DNA of 64,000 nt, from assembly GCF_022538115.1 (NCBI RefSeq), contig NZ_JAKZAL010000010.1, positions 117,094-181,093 of the forward strand, read 5' to 3'. The position numbers were made by a program, and so were the translations under genes. Below the pieces are notes generated by a model that worked only from the letters and a program-made list of their open reading frames with translations, was not told the origin of the DNA and ran no database searches. This document shows positions 1 to 9,278 of the stretch, one piece after another (position 1 is the first letter of the stretch; each line of letters starts with the position of its first letter). This stretch comes from Cognataquiflexum rubidum (GTDB lineage Bacteria; Bacteroidota; Bacteroidia; Cytophagales; Cyclobacteriaceae).

Positions 1-746
1 TAGTCCAACTTATCAGGCTCACAGAGAGAATCTCCGATCTTGCCACCTTTGGCCTTGGAAAAAGTATAGGACATTCCGCCGCCGATGATTAAGTTGTCGA
101 CTTTGTCCAATAACCTTTCGATGATCAAAATTTTATCAGAAATCTTTGCGCCGCCCATGATGGCAGTATATGGTCGCTCAGGATGTTCAAGGACTTTGTC
201 AGAATTATCAAGCTCTGAAATCATCAGATAACCGGCAGCTTTGGTGTTGAAAAATTTGGCAATCACAGCCGTGGAAGCATGCGCACGGTGTGCGGTGCCA
301 AAAGCATCATTCACATACACATCACCCAATTTGGAAAGCTTTTCTGCAAAAGCTTCATCTCCTTTTTCTTCTTCTTTGTAAAACCTGAGATTTTCAAGCA
401 AAAGCACTTCCCCCGGTTTCAAGCCTGCAGCCAGGTTTTTGGCTTCCTCTCCGATACAGTCAGGAGCAAATTTCACAGATTGTCCAACTAATTTTTGGAG
501 ATTGTTAATAACATGTTTTAGGGAATATTTCTCCACAGGACCATCTTTTGGCCTTCCAAGATGCGACATCAGGATCACTGAACCGCCGTCCTTTAATATT
601 TTCTCGATCGTGGGAATGGCCGCACTGATTCGGGTGTCGTCTGTTACATTTTGGTGCTCATCCAAAGGGACATTAAAATCTACCCTGACAAGGGCTTTTT
701 TACCCTTAAAATCAATATTGTCCACACTTTTGATTCTGTTGTTCAT
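1..746 (-). CDS. pgk: phosphoglycerate kinase, 3' end outside window
   Basis: Glycolytic phosphoglycerate kinase, cytosolic, transferring phosphate between 1,3-bisphosphoglycerate and ADP. The reverse strand from an ATG at 746 reads [20 protein letters not shown] and continues with the family hallmarks RVDFNVP (about residues 20-26), SHLGRP (about 61-66), LLLENLRFY and [13 protein letters not shown]. The frame stays open to the window edge, so about 248 of the usual 395-400 residues are visible: the 3-phosphoglycerate-binding N-domain and the start of the nucleotide domain. No neighbouring glycolytic gene is seen; the next gene upstream is the threonylcarbamoyl-AMP synthase, after a repeat-rich gap. 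Confidence 0.97.
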   Translation of the reverse strand, partial: MNNRIKSVDNIDFKGKKALVRVDFNVPLDEHQNVTDDTRISAAIPTIEKILKDGGSVILMSHLGRPKDGPVEKYSLKHVINNLQKLVGQSVKFAPDCIGEEAKNLAAGLKPGEVLLLENLRFYKEEEKGDEAFAEKLSKLGDVYVNDAFGTAHRAHASTAVIAKFFNTKAAGYLMISELDNSDKVLEHPERPYTAIMGGAKISDKILIIERLLDKVDNLIIGGGMSYTFSKAKGGKIGDSLCEPDKLD

Positions 747-757
747 GTTTATTGTTG

Positions 758-960
758 TTTAAAAGGTTTTGAAGATTAAAGAAAGTTAGAAGTAGGAAGT
801 TTGGAAGTAAGAAGTTGGAAGTAAGAGGTAAGAAGTTGTTGGTAAATTCTTGATTTTGACTTTTCATAAAATTCTGAAAACTAGAATCCTGATACTGATA
901 AACTGACCACGGCAAACTGTAAAACTGATCACTGACCTCTGTAAAACTGACCACTGAAAC
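758..960. repeat. word-like degenerate intergenic repeats
   Basis: The pgk-Sua5 gap holds two low-complexity blocks. One is a run of GAAGT(T/A)-type words (about 780-840). The other repeats ACTGA-containing words such as CTGATCACTGA (about 900-955). A small reading frame crosses it but has no family-like sequence. Similar word-like blocks occur in other gaps of this window, for example near 18676-18715, 21827-21854 and 58330-58450. Confidence 0.5.
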
Positions 961-964
961 CTGC

Positions 965-1927
965 CTATTGCACAGCCGCTCTCCGCAGTCTGTCATTGAT
1001 CGCCCTACCCAATCCTTCCTCAGGCAAAAGCTCTGATAAAATTACGGAAACATCCATGGTATCCAAAGCCCGCATGGCTGCAAATAGATTTTTTGCTGCT
1101 TCATTCAAATCCTTTGTTTGGCTCAATTGGATTTGTTTGGATCGATCTAGGGATGGAAATTTTTGATGGAAGGATAAAATCGCGAATGGAATTCCTTTTG
1201 CGGAATATTCCAAAACAAGATCTTCCAATTTACCAAGAATAAATGGTTTTGTTGGGGAATAATGGCTCTTGAGCATTCCCGGTGACTTTGGATTGGAGCT
1301 CGAATGCGTCATTACTTTCACTTCGCCGACCACTTCTCGGATGGCATTCAGGTCCAATCCTCCCAAACGGTAGACGGTCACTTCCCCTTCTTCCAATCCC
1401 ACGATGGTACTTTCCAGTCCGACTTCACAGTCTCCTCCGTCTAGGATATAAGCTATTTTATCTCCCAATTGGTCATTGACATGGATTGCTTTGGTAGGAC
1501 TGATGTAGCCAAAGGGATTGGCACTCGGCGCTGCCAAAGGAAAATCCAATTCTGACAATAGCTCGTTGGTCAGTGGATGACTCGGCACTCTTACTGCCAC
1601 GGTATCCAACCCGCTTGTAACCAAATCAGGTACAATTTCCTTTTTTGGCAGAAGCAAAGTCAGTGGCCCAGGCCAAAATTTTGACGCCAATAGATTTAAA
1701 GGAAAAGGGATTTCTTTGACAAAATCATGGACCCGTTCCATCGCGGAAGTATGCAAGATCAAAGGATCAAAATCCGGTCGGTTTTTGGTTGCAAAAATCA
1801 TGGCCACAGCATCAGAATCGAGGGCATTGCCTGCCAATCCATATACCGTTTCAGTGGGGATTCCGACCAATTTTCCTTGCTCGAGCAGGGTTTTTGCTTT
1901 CGATATGTCCTTACCGATTGTGGCCAT
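965..1927 (-). CDS. threonylcarbamoyl-AMP synthase, Sua5 type
   Basis: Makes L-threonylcarbamoyl-AMP from threonine, bicarbonate and ATP, the first step of the t6A modification at position 37 of ANN-decoding tRNAs. The 320 residues start with the YrdC fold: GIPTETVYGLAGNA (about 22-35), the TKNRP substrate motif (about 47-51) and APSANPFG (about 133-140). The roughly 90-residue C-terminal extension from about 230 is the Sua5 domain, so this is the long Sua5 form rather than short TsaC. Its ATG overlaps the stop of the upstream TPR lipoprotein by one base (TAATG), indicating co-translation. Confidence 0.93.
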   Translation of the reverse strand: MATIGKDISKAKTLLEQGKLVGIPTETVYGLAGNALDSDAVAMIFATKNRPDFDPLILHTSAMERVHDFVKEIPFPLNLLASKFWPGPLTLLLPKKEIVPDLVTSGLDTVAVRVPSHPLTNELLSELDFPLAAPSANPFGYISPTKAIHVNDQLGDKIAYILDGGDCEVGLESTIVGLEEGEVTVYRLGGLDLNAIREVVGEVKVMTHSSSNPKSPGMLKSHYSPTKPFILGKLEDLVLEYSAKGIPFAILSFHQKFPSLDRSKQIQLSQTKDLNEAAKNLFAAMRALDTMDVSVILSELLPEEGLGRAINDRLRRAAVQ

Positions 1928-2637
1928 TATTCCTTACAAAAATCGTCTATCCAGGTTTTTGCCTCCGCATATCCTAAACTCAAGGCAAGCTTGAGATTGG
2001 CACAACCGTCTTCTTTCTGACCGAAAGCACTCATCTGCGTCACACCCAAAAGGTAATAGGCCGCTCCGTTTTGCTTGTCAAGGTTGACGGTATTGATCAG
2101 TGAGTTGATGGCTGAGACAGGGTCATTGTTGCCCAATTGGGCTTTTGCTTTGTTGAATTGTGCCAAGGCATTGTTTGGATCGGCCTGTAGCGCCACATCA
2201 AAATCGAAGATGGCATCTTCATATTGTTCCAAAGCCAATAAGGCAAGCCCTCTGTTGTAGTAGATGTCGTTTTGTTTTGGATCGAGTCCATTGGCAGTAT
2301 TGTAATCCAACAGGGCTTCTTTATAGGATTTTTTCTCCAAATAGGCATTGCCTCTGTTGAAGTAAGGTTTGTAAGAAGTGGAATCCACATCAATTGAAGC
2401 TGAAAAAGAGGCTATGGCTTCATCAAATTTACTTTGTTGGAAAAGGGCAACACCTTTGGCATTCAGTGCTGTGGTATTTGCAGGATTTTTTTCGATGGTC
2501 CTGTCAAAGAACCCAATGGCTTTGTCATATTGCTCGGTTTCCATCATTTTGATTCCCTCATCAAAGAGCTCTTGCTCGGAAGGACTACAGGACCAAAACG
2601 AGATGATGGCCATCAGCCAAAAGAGATTTTTTTTCAC
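1927..2637 (-). CDS. TPR-repeat lipoprotein
   Basis: A 236-residue lipoprotein. The start is GTG at 2635-2637, giving a short signal MKKNLFWLMAIISFWSC with the lipidated Cys at 17. The rest consists of about five to six tetratricopeptide repeats with the W/Y-G-A/F-P pattern (for example YNRGLALLALEQYEDAIFDF), so it is probably a periplasmic or outer-membrane-associated protein-interaction scaffold. Partners cannot be told from the sequence. It overlaps the Sua5 gene by 1 nt. A TATCTTTG -7 box lies 18 nt upstream. Confidence 0.85.
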   Translation of the reverse strand: MKKNLFWLMAIISFWSCSPSEQELFDEGIKMMETEQYDKAIGFFDRTIEKNPANTTALNAKGVALFQQSKFDEAIASFSASIDVDSTSYKPYFNRGNAYLEKKSYKEALLDYNTANGLDPKQNDIYYNRGLALLALEQYEDAIFDFDVALQADPNNALAQFNKAKAQLGNNDPVSAINSLINTVNLDKQNGAAYYLLGVTQMSAFGQKEDGCANLKLALSLGYAEAKTWIDDFCKE

Positions 2638-2654
2638 GGTAGTTTAATTTTGGG

Positions 2655-2662
2655 CAAAGATA
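2655..2662 (-). promoter_or_regulatory. candidate -7 box (TATCTTTG)
   Basis: The reverse strand reads TATCTTTG, matching the Bacteroidetes -7 consensus TAnnTTTG, 18 nt upstream of the GTG of the TPR lipoprotein. No clear TTG at -33. It lies in the short gap behind the thioesterase gene, so it could start a TPR-Sua5 transcript. Confidence 0.4.
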
Positions 2663-2667
2663 AAGAA

Positions 2668-3117
2668 TTATGCCTCTTTGGAAGATTCTCCCAACAATTT
2701 TGAAGCATAGTCTTTTGGCACCGAAACGGGACGCATGGTCTGCATGTCTACAAACACCATGATGGTGGAAGCTTGGGCAAAGATTTTATCCCCGCCGTCT
2801 TTTGATTTCCCCATCAATACCTGCTCCAATACAAAGGAAGTATTCCCGATTCCGGTACATTTTACGTAGACATCGGGCCTATCTTCGACATGGATAGGAG
2901 TCCGATAGTCAATGTTGATATTGGCTACTACCGTACCTACTTTTAAAATATCCCATTCGCAGACCCTGAATAAAAATTCTGCTCTGGCATGCTCAAAATA
3001 ATTGAAATAGATCCCGTTGTTGACATGCATATAGCCATCGATATCCGAAAAACGGACCTGGATCGGGACTGAAAAAGAAAAAGAGGACAGTACATCCTCC
3101 GGTTGATATTTATTCAT
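2668..3117 (-). CDS. acyl-CoA thioesterase, hot-dog fold (4HBT/YbgC-like)
   Basis: A 149-residue hot-dog thioesterase likely hydrolysing acyl-CoA or acyl-ACP in the cytosol; the substrate is not predictable. The active-site region reads RFSDIDGYMHVNNGIYFNYF, with the catalytic Asp at about 27 and the HVNN helix typical of 4-hydroxybenzoyl-CoA thioesterases. The frame is open upstream to 3207, but I chose the internal ATG at 3117: the extra 30 residues show no family similarity and the domain begins about 15 residues after this ATG. Confidence 0.85.
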   Translation of the reverse strand: MNKYQPEDVLSSFSFSVPIQVRFSDIDGYMHVNNGIYFNYFEHARAEFLFRVCEWDILKVGTVVANINIDYRTPIHVEDRPDVYVKCTGIGNTSFVLEQVLMGKSKDGGDKIFAQASTIMVFVDMQTMRPVSVPKDYASKLLGESSKEA

Positions 3118-3198
3118 GGATAAAATATTATATGTATGTTCGCAATGATGCCAGTTGATAGGATACCTATTCAAATTCTGGTTTGCAGACTTAATTGC

Positions 3199-3241
3199 CC
3201 GGTACATCCGTCTTCCGACTTCGTTCCGATAGCTATCGGAA
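3199..3241. repeat. dispersed repeat with perfect palindrome
   Basis: 3199-3223 (CCGGT...GACTTCG, 25 nt) recurs on the other strand at 52583-52607 with 23 of 25 matches. It is followed immediately by the perfect 18-bp palindrome TTCCGATAGCTATCGGAA (3224-3241). The rest of the gap between the thioesterase and NUDIX genes (3117-3313) holds no recognisable gene. Confidence 0.65.
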
Positions 3242-3312
3242 TTCCGTCCCGTTTGAAGAAAAATATAGGGTTAATAGCAAAGAAGAGGATACCCATCTAA
3301 AATATTTTCTGC

Positions 3313-3864
3313 TTACATCAAAATTTCGGATTTGGAGGTTTTTTCCAACATCCTCAAAATTGATGGATTCGGACCGACCATATCTTCCACTGCATCAAAC
3401 TGGATCCAAGCAAGGTCTTTACTTTCTTCTGAAATCTGCAAAGGCTCGTTCATTTCGGCCTCAAACAAAAAACGCACATCATAATGAAAATGCTCAGGTA
3501 CATCGCCCCTTTGTGGAATCGTGTGCCTGTCGATGTCAAAAATCCTGGAATCGACAATCCTCAGAGATGTCAAGCCGCTTTCTTCCTGTGCTTCTGCCAT
3601 CGCCACTTCCAAGAGATTTTCATGCCCATCAGCATGCCCTCCAAGTTGGAGCCATTTATTGAGCTTTCGGTGTAAAGTCAGAAGGGTATGCGTTCTTCTC
3701 TTATTGACAATCCAAGCAGATCCGGTAAAATGTCCCTCCAATCTTTTTCTTACAAAAGCATTGTCATCGAAAGTCAACTCGATAAAATCTTCCACAAAAG
3801 ACGATTCATCTTCAAAGGGCGTTCTGTAATTTTCTAAATTTTCTCTAAGTGATTTCCGGTCCAT
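3313..3864 (-). CDS. NUDIX hydrolase
   Basis: A 183-residue NUDIX protein, a hydrolase of nucleoside-diphosphate-linked substrates or a related pyrophosphatase. The box is GGHADGHENLL then EVAMAEAQEESGL (about residues 75-98): G-x5-E and the AxEExGL metal-binding end are kept, but the usual R of REUxEExGU is A. The frame continues upstream to 3996, overlapping the next gene by over 100 nt. The ATG at 3864 sits one base after that gene's stop and fits the operon spacing. Fourth gene after recQ in a tightly packed block. Confidence 0.85.
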   Translation of the reverse strand: MDRKSLRENLENYRTPFEDESSFVEDFIELTFDDNAFVRKRLEGHFTGSAWIVNKRRTHTLLTLHRKLNKWLQLGGHADGHENLLEVAMAEAQEESGLTSLRIVDSRIFDIDRHTIPQRGDVPEHFHYDVRFLFEAEMNEPLQISEESKDLAWIQFDAVEDMVGPNPSILRMLEKTSKSEILM

Positions 3865-3865
3865 A

Positions 3866-4459
3866 CTAAGGGTAAGTTTGAAATAATTCATCGATAAACT
3901 GGTCAAATGGCTTTGCATCCTGATACAAATGGTCTGAATAGACCGTGACCAAAACTTTGAGGAAGCTGGGTTTATCGTTGATATTGACCTTTTCAATGCT
4001 CACATTGCCAAACATCTGGTCAATCTTTTGGGAAAAATCAGTGCTACTCAGGGGTGGCTTGAAATACTGTTTTTCAGTAGTCCTGACATTTTCCTGAATT
4101 TCCTCCATTTTTCTGTCCAGACTTACACGATGATATCCCAAATCTAACATTCGTCTGCCAAAAGCAAAGAAAAGATGGGAAAAAGTTTTTTCGTCCAAAG
4201 GGCTTTCAAAAGAAACCGCAAATCCATTGGCATATGGAGAATTGAGGATATGCACCTCAGGGGAACCCGTGATTCCTGACTTTTTGAAATGGTAATTTTT
4301 ATTGATGAGCTTCAGCGTCGCCATCCCCTCCTCTGATTCCATCCAATTCGCGACCATGTCCTTTTCCCCTTCGGATTGGGAAAAATTCTCTTTCACGTTC
4401 ATGGGAGCTGATTTTTTAGGAAATAATTTTCCCAAAATATCATCAATAAATGAGGCCAT
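3866..4459 (-). CDS. conserved-looking hypothetical protein
   Basis: A 197-residue soluble protein that I do not recognise. It has no signal peptide or membrane segment; it begins MASFIDDILGKLFPKK and is mixed alpha/beta with a charged N-terminal third. Its start overlaps the recQ stop by one base (TGATG) and it is followed 1 nt later by the NUDIX gene, so it is almost certainly translated from the recQ transcript. That context is the only clue to its role. Confidence 0.7.
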   Translation of the reverse strand: MASFIDDILGKLFPKKSAPMNVKENFSQSEGEKDMVANWMESEEGMATLKLINKNYHFKKSGITGSPEVHILNSPYANGFAVSFESPLDEKTFSHLFFAFGRRMLDLGYHRVSLDRKMEEIQENVRTTEKQYFKPPLSSTDFSQKIDQMFGNVSIEKVNINDKPSFLKVLVTVYSDHLYQDAKPFDQFIDELFQTYP

Positions 4460-6369
4460 CAGTGTTTGATTTTATAGGTGCCGTTTGGTTCTGTCATGAT
4501 CAATCCTTCCTCCTCGAGTTCTCTCAAAATCCTGACTGTAAAAGGATCGTTTTTCAGGCCGGGGATTTCATGGATTTGATGAAGGGAAAACAAGGTTCCT
4601 CCACTTAAAGTTTGAATAATCTTTTTTCTGACCCTTTCTGCTTCGGTGTCATGGTGCTTCCGGTTTTCCAGACAGACATCGCAAATTCCGCAAAAGTCAT
4701 CTCCCCCTTCCCCAAAATAAGAGGAGATCTGATTTGCGCGGCAGAGGGAAACGTTCTTGATAAAGCCTACCATCGATTTGGCTTTGGAAATGGCGTTTTG
4801 CCTCCTCTCCTCAATTCTCTTGGAATTCAACGGAAGCTTTCCGGCATCAAATCTTGCTGTCAAAAAAGTGATTTGGGGTTTGTCTTTTCTGGGATGGTAA
4901 GCCAAAATCCCAACCTGATCCAGGTAATCGAGTTGTTTGATCAGGTCGGACTCTTCCATCTTGGCGTTTTTTGCCACTTTGGATTCTTGGATTTTGAGGT
5001 ATTCGACAAAAAGCTCCCCGCCATAGGTCCGCATCAAGACTTTGATCAACGGGTCCAATTTGGCATTGGCGATCTGAAATTCGTATAGTTTGCTTTGGTC
5101 AACCAAAAAATGAATAGTCGAAGGTGAATAAAATCCTTCATTCAGTTCCAGAAACCCTTCTTCTTGCAGTACCTTCAAGGCATTGTATGTTGTCAGCAAA
5201 TCAAGCCCATAAGTTGACGTAAAGGAAGACATGTCAAAATCATAACTGACCATAAAACCACTTCCCACAGCAATCCGATATTGATTGGCCAGACTTTGGT
5301 AAACTTTTTTTAAAAAATCAATTGGAGGATAAGCCATTGCTGCACGCTCCTCCAAGACCATCATGTCCTGCTCATTGGTGAGCAAAACACCATAAGCCTT
5401 GTGTTCGTCCCGCCCTGCACGGCCAGCTTCCTGATAGTAGTTTTCGAGGTTTTCGGGCAGGTCCATATGGATGACTGACCTGACATCCGGCTTGTCGATA
5501 CCCATCCCAAAAGCATTGGTGGCAACGATGACCCGGATTTGGTTTTTCTTCCATTCATTTTGCCGCTTGTCTCTCGTCTCATTGTCTAGGCCAGCATGGT
5601 AAAAACTTGCCGAAATCCCCATTTGATTGAGCACATTGGCGATATCCTTGGTGCCTTTCCGGTTTCTGACATAGATAATGGCCGAGCCGGGGATTTTATT
5701 CAAAATCTCAATGGCTTTTTCCAGTTTGTTTTCTACTAATCTTACCGAATAGCTGAGGTTTTTGCGGGAAAAAGAACGGACAAAGACCGATGGTTTTTTG
5801 AGCTCCAACTTCTCAATGATGTCTGCCTTTACTTTCAAAGTAGCGGAAGCAGTCAGGGCAAGACATGGAACATTCGGGTGAAATTCACGGATCAGCGCAA
5901 TCTCCAAATAAGGCGGTCTGAAATCATATCCCCATTGTGAGATGCAATGCGCTTCATCAACAGCGATCAGATTGACCTTCATTTTTTTGAAGCGCTCAAT
6001 AAAAATCTCGGTTTTGAGCCGCTCCGGGGAAACGTAAAGGAACTTGTAATTGCCGTAAATGCAGTTGTCCAAGATGGTATCGATCTCTCTTTTTCCCATC
6101 CCTGAATAAATCGCTGCTGCCAAAACCCCCTTTTTCCGAAGGTTGTCCACCTGATCTTTCATCAATGCAATCAGCGGGCTCACCACCACACAGATTCCGT
6201 CCATCGTCAATGCAGGAACCTGAAAACATATGGATTTTCCCCCACCGGTGGGCAAAAGTGCAAGAGTATCCTTTCCTTCCAAAACAGAAAGCACGATCTC
6301 CAACTGAACAGGACGGAAGTCACTGTATCCAAAAACCGTACTGAGAATATGGAAAGCCTTTTCTCTCAA
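4459..6369 (-). CDS. recQ: ATP-dependent DNA helicase, RecQ family
   Basis: A 3'-5' DNA helicase for recombination and fork repair. The 636 residues show Walker A LLPTGGGKS (about 38-46), the DEAH box VDEAHCISQWGYDFRPPY with the RecQ aromatic loop, motif VI QEAGRAGRDEHKAYG, the four-Cys zinc module (CRANQISSYFG then FCGICDVC) and a C-terminal winged helix. There is no HRDC domain, so this is the short RecQ form. The start codon is TTG (6367-6369): the reading has no nearer ATG that keeps the FRPVQ motif. It follows the enoyl-CoA hydratase region and overlaps the next gene by one base. Confidence 0.95.
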   Translation of the reverse strand: MREKAFHILSTVFGYSDFRPVQLEIVLSVLEGKDTLALLPTGGGKSICFQVPALTMDGICVVVSPLIALMKDQVDNLRKKGVLAAAIYSGMGKREIDTILDNCIYGNYKFLYVSPERLKTEIFIERFKKMKVNLIAVDEAHCISQWGYDFRPPYLEIALIREFHPNVPCLALTASATLKVKADIIEKLELKKPSVFVRSFSRKNLSYSVRLVENKLEKAIEILNKIPGSAIIYVRNRKGTKDIANVLNQMGISASFYHAGLDNETRDKRQNEWKKNQIRVIVATNAFGMGIDKPDVRSVIHMDLPENLENYYQEAGRAGRDEHKAYGVLLTNEQDMMVLEERAAMAYPPIDFLKKVYQSLANQYRIAVGSGFMVSYDFDMSSFTSTYGLDLLTTYNALKVLQEEGFLELNEGFYSPSTIHFLVDQSKLYEFQIANAKLDPLIKVLMRTYGGELFVEYLKIQESKVAKNAKMEESDLIKQLDYLDQVGILAYHPRKDKPQITFLTARFDAGKLPLNSKRIEERRQNAISKAKSMVGFIKNVSLCRANQISSYFGEGGDDFCGICDVCLENRKHHDTEAERVRKKIIQTLSGGTLFSLHQIHEIPGLKNDPFTVRILRELEEEGLIMTEPNGTYKIKH

Positions 6370-6370
6370 T

Positions 6371-7147
6371 TTACCATTTGATTTGCTCTTTGTTCAAAAA
6401 TGCGGTGACGCCTTTTTTGCAATCATCTGTTCCTCTTGCCTTGGCATTCATAGAAGCTGCATATTCCAAAGCCTCTTCCAAAGTCCTTTCCTGCACCCTT
6501 CCGATCATTTCTTTGGTCAGCGACATGGCTTCACCCGAGTTTTGTTCAATCAGTTTTTGTGCAAAACCATAGACCTTTTCTTCCAATTCGGCGGCTTCGA
6601 CCACCCTGTTGATCAGTCCCATGGATTGGGCATAGGTAGCAGAAATCAGGTCTCCTTCCAGCAGCAGCTGCTTGGCTTTGCCTTCACCGAGTTTCCGAAG
6701 GAGAAAAACCATGACAATCGCGGGAATAAATCCGATTTTGACTTCAGTATAACCAAATTTTGCTTCGGAAACGGCAAATGAAAAATCACAGATACTTGCC
6801 AAGCCACATCCTCCAGCCAAGGCATGTCCCTGAATCTGCGCAATGATGACCTTGGGAAAAGTATAAATTTTGTGAAAAAGGTCTTTAAGGCCACGGCTGT
6901 CAATCAGGTTTTCTTCGAAAGAATTAAACTGAAGAGCATGTAGTGCCGCAAGGTCTGCACCGGAACAAAAGACTTTTCCTTCGGCTTTGATAACAATTAC
7001 CTTGACAGCATCATCCCTTTCAAAATCCGTCAGTGCAGCATCAAGATAAGCGATCATTTCGCCGTTTAAAGCATTTCTTTTTTCGGGTCTGTTGAGGATA
7101 ATGTAACCTATCCTGTCTTTGATCTGCGTTATTATCGGTTGGTCCAT
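6371..7147 (-). CDS. enoyl-CoA hydratase/isomerase family protein
   Basis: A 258-residue crotonase-fold enzyme acting on acyl-CoA thioesters (beta-oxidation or branched-chain catabolism; exact substrate unknown). Oxyanion-hole motifs are FCSGADLAALHAL (about 60-72) and IQGHALAGGCGLASICDF (about 105-122). The acid residue may be E in YTEVKIGFIPA (about 133-143). Length is normal for the family. The ATG at 7147 is preceded by a short gap to comEC. No other beta-oxidation gene is nearby; the gene sits between comEC and recQ, all on one strand. Confidence 0.88.
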   Translation of the reverse strand: MDQPIITQIKDRIGYIILNRPEKRNALNGEMIAYLDAALTDFERDDAVKVIVIKAEGKVFCSGADLAALHALQFNSFEENLIDSRGLKDLFHKIYTFPKVIIAQIQGHALAGGCGLASICDFSFAVSEAKFGYTEVKIGFIPAIVMVFLLRKLGEGKAKQLLLEGDLISATYAQSMGLINRVVEAAELEEKVYGFAQKLIEQNSGEAMSLTKEMIGRVQERTLEEALEYAASMNAKARGTDDCKKGVTAFLNKEQIKW

Positions 7148-7220
7148 GGCGAAGGGAAATTCTTTGAGCTTGTGAAAATCGATAATTGAAAGATAGCCGA
7201 CTGCTTTTGCTCTTCCAAGA

Positions 7221-9188
7221 TTAGGGTGAGTTTAATATTATTTTGTACGAATGCGAATCAATCAAAATAGAATCCGATTTGGTAACAGATGTCCATTTGT
7301 TTTCCTCCCATCTAAAAATTGAAAAATCAATGACCTCTCCGGCAAAGTGAATGGTGTTGTTTTGAATTACAAGATTTTGATTCTGTCGGGGAATCGGGAT
7401 TTCAAGCCCTTTTGCGGTTTCAAAAGCAACCATTGGAAATCTGGATTTGGCCTTTGACGCATTTCTGTTTGGCAGTACTTTGAAGCTGACATCCTGTTCT
7501 GAAGCTTGGTCATACCAAAAAAGAGTTTCACCGATATGGTAATCTAGGGCCATTCCTTTTCCGGCAGCATATAAAGTAATTTCATTTTTCTCCTTTGGAA
7601 TAAAAGCAAAAACCAGCCGCGAAATCCCAACCAATCCTAACAATACCAATAAAGTATAGGCCATTTTCCTTCCGGGATAGAGCCATAATAAAATGAATAA
7701 TGAAAGCATCAGCCAATACACCCAAATGAAACTTGAAGAAAAATAAATATCTGAAATCCTCGAACCAGGCAGTCCCTGAAACCAAAAAATCAGCGTATTG
7801 ACCACAATAATCGTTTTTTCTGTCACCCAAGCCAAGACCAAAGAAATGTAAGGGACCTTGATCAAAACCATAAGGGGAACCCCCAAAGCCATCATCAAAA
7901 ATGCCCCGGGAATGGCCACCAAGTTGGCGATTGCAAAATAGGTAGGGAAGACGTGAAAGTAGTAAGCCGATATCGGAAAAGTGGCCAGTTGTGCGGCAAA
8001 ACTGACTGTTGTAATTTGCCAGATATAGTCTACAATCCTGTTTTTAGGACTCCAAAGACGCACCAATAAGGGCTGAATCACCAAAATTCCGATCAGTGCC
8101 AGGTAGGAAAGCTGAAACCCGACAGCATAGATCAGAAAAGGATCATACACTAATAAAACCACCGCTGACAAGGCGATGGCATTGAAGATGGAAGGGTTTC
8201 GGGATTTCATCTGTGCCAAAGCCATCAGCGAGAACATCGTCGCAGCCCGCATGACTGAAGGCGACATCCCGGTCAACAAGGCATATCCCCAAATCAATAA
8301 AATAATCATGCTAAGGTAAATGACCCTTTTTTTGACTTTAAGCCTGTACGGTTTTATGAATAGAAAAAAGAATCCATACACAATCCCGACATGCAATCCG
8401 GAAACTGCCAGAATATGCATCGCACCTGCAGTGACATAGGCATCTGAAATATCCCGATCCATGTCTTTCTTTTGTCCCAACAAAATCGCCTTCGCTACCT
8501 GATTTGCCTGCCTGTTATATATGAGACTGTCCATTCCCGAGAGGATTTCGGACCTGATGTTGATAAAAAAAGTCTCGATGGGGTTTTCAGTCAGCCTTCC
8601 TATTTTTTCAAATTTTTCACCGATAAAATGCTGGTGAGAGACCTGTTGGTTTTGCATGAATTTGCGGTAATCAAATTCAAATGGATTGGTTGGCCCTTGT
8701 ATTTTTTGCGGACTTCCTGATACCAGAACCAAATCACCGGAAGAAAGTCCCTGAGCTGAGCGGTGGTAAATCAAAACTTCTCCCTGTTTTTCTTCCCAGA
8801 CTTTCCCGTCAAATACCTTTTTGACATTGATCCTGTTTGCTGTCGAATTGGGCTTTGGTTCGTCATTGCTGATTACTGTTCCGAGATATGCCTTGATATC
8901 TTTTTCGGAATTCAAAAGGTGATTTTGGTGATTTTTGATGTCTTTTTGGTAAGTGGAAAAAAAACCGGCTGCGGCCAATTGGAGGTAAGCTAAAAGTGGA
9001 AGGATGATCTGGAATTTATACCTTCTGCGATCGTCATTGGCAAAAACCAAAAAAAGGTAAATCAAACCGGAAGCGGCTGCAACTCCAATTATAACCCAAA
9101 TTCCGATTTGGCTTAAAACAGGATACAAAACTATCCCGAGGATAAAGAATAGAGCATATCGCAAAAATGGAAACTCCGAAAAACGCAT
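7221..9188 (-). CDS. comEC: ComEC/Rec2-family competence membrane protein
   Basis: Predicted inner-membrane channel for DNA uptake (ComEC/Rec2). The 655 residues have two or three N-terminal membrane segments, a DUF4131-like soluble region (about 85-210) and the Competence domain containing the signature HILAVSGLHVGIVYG near residues 252-266, with about eight further membrane segments. The C-terminal 130 residues are a small soluble region, and the metallo-beta-lactamase domain of Bacillus ComEC is absent. Other competence genes are not in the window, so a role in transformation is inferred from family only. Confidence 0.92.
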   Translation of the reverse strand: MRFSEFPFLRYALFFILGIVLYPVLSQIGIWVIIGVAAASGLIYLFLVFANDDRRRYKFQIILPLLAYLQLAAAGFFSTYQKDIKNHQNHLLNSEKDIKAYLGTVISNDEPKPNSTANRINVKKVFDGKVWEEKQGEVLIYHRSAQGLSSGDLVLVSGSPQKIQGPTNPFEFDYRKFMQNQQVSHQHFIGEKFEKIGRLTENPIETFFINIRSEILSGMDSLIYNRQANQVAKAILLGQKKDMDRDISDAYVTAGAMHILAVSGLHVGIVYGFFFLFIKPYRLKVKKRVIYLSMIILLIWGYALLTGMSPSVMRAATMFSLMALAQMKSRNPSIFNAIALSAVVLLVYDPFLIYAVGFQLSYLALIGILVIQPLLVRLWSPKNRIVDYIWQITTVSFAAQLATFPISAYYFHVFPTYFAIANLVAIPGAFLMMALGVPLMVLIKVPYISLVLAWVTEKTIIVVNTLIFWFQGLPGSRISDIYFSSSFIWVYWLMLSLFILLWLYPGRKMAYTLLVLLGLVGISRLVFAFIPKEKNEITLYAAGKGMALDYHIGETLFWYDQASEQDVSFKVLPNRNASKAKSRFPMVAFETAKGLEIPIPRQNQNLVIQNNTIHFAGEVIDFSIFRWEENKWTSVTKSDSILIDSHSYKIILNSP

Positions 9189-9227
9189 GGGAAAATTGTT
9201 TCTCGGAATTTAAAAACAAAAAAAGAA

Positions 9228-9251
9228 AAAGGAGTCATCTCTGACTCCTTT
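9228..9251 (-). terminator. intrinsic terminator of the outer-membrane protein gene
   Basis: A perfect 10-bp stem AAAGGAGTCA / TGACTCCTTT with a 4-nt loop, followed on the minus strand by T-rich sequence (TTCTTTTTTTG). It lies 28 nt after the stop of the gene ending at 9279 and before comEC. Confidence 0.85.
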
Positions 9252-9278
9252 GCCCCTAATTTAAACGTTTAATATTTT

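Noticed and set aside
4612..5088. 158-codon frame antisense to recQ
   Set aside because: A shadow of the RecQ reading frame; no signal, start context or family match.
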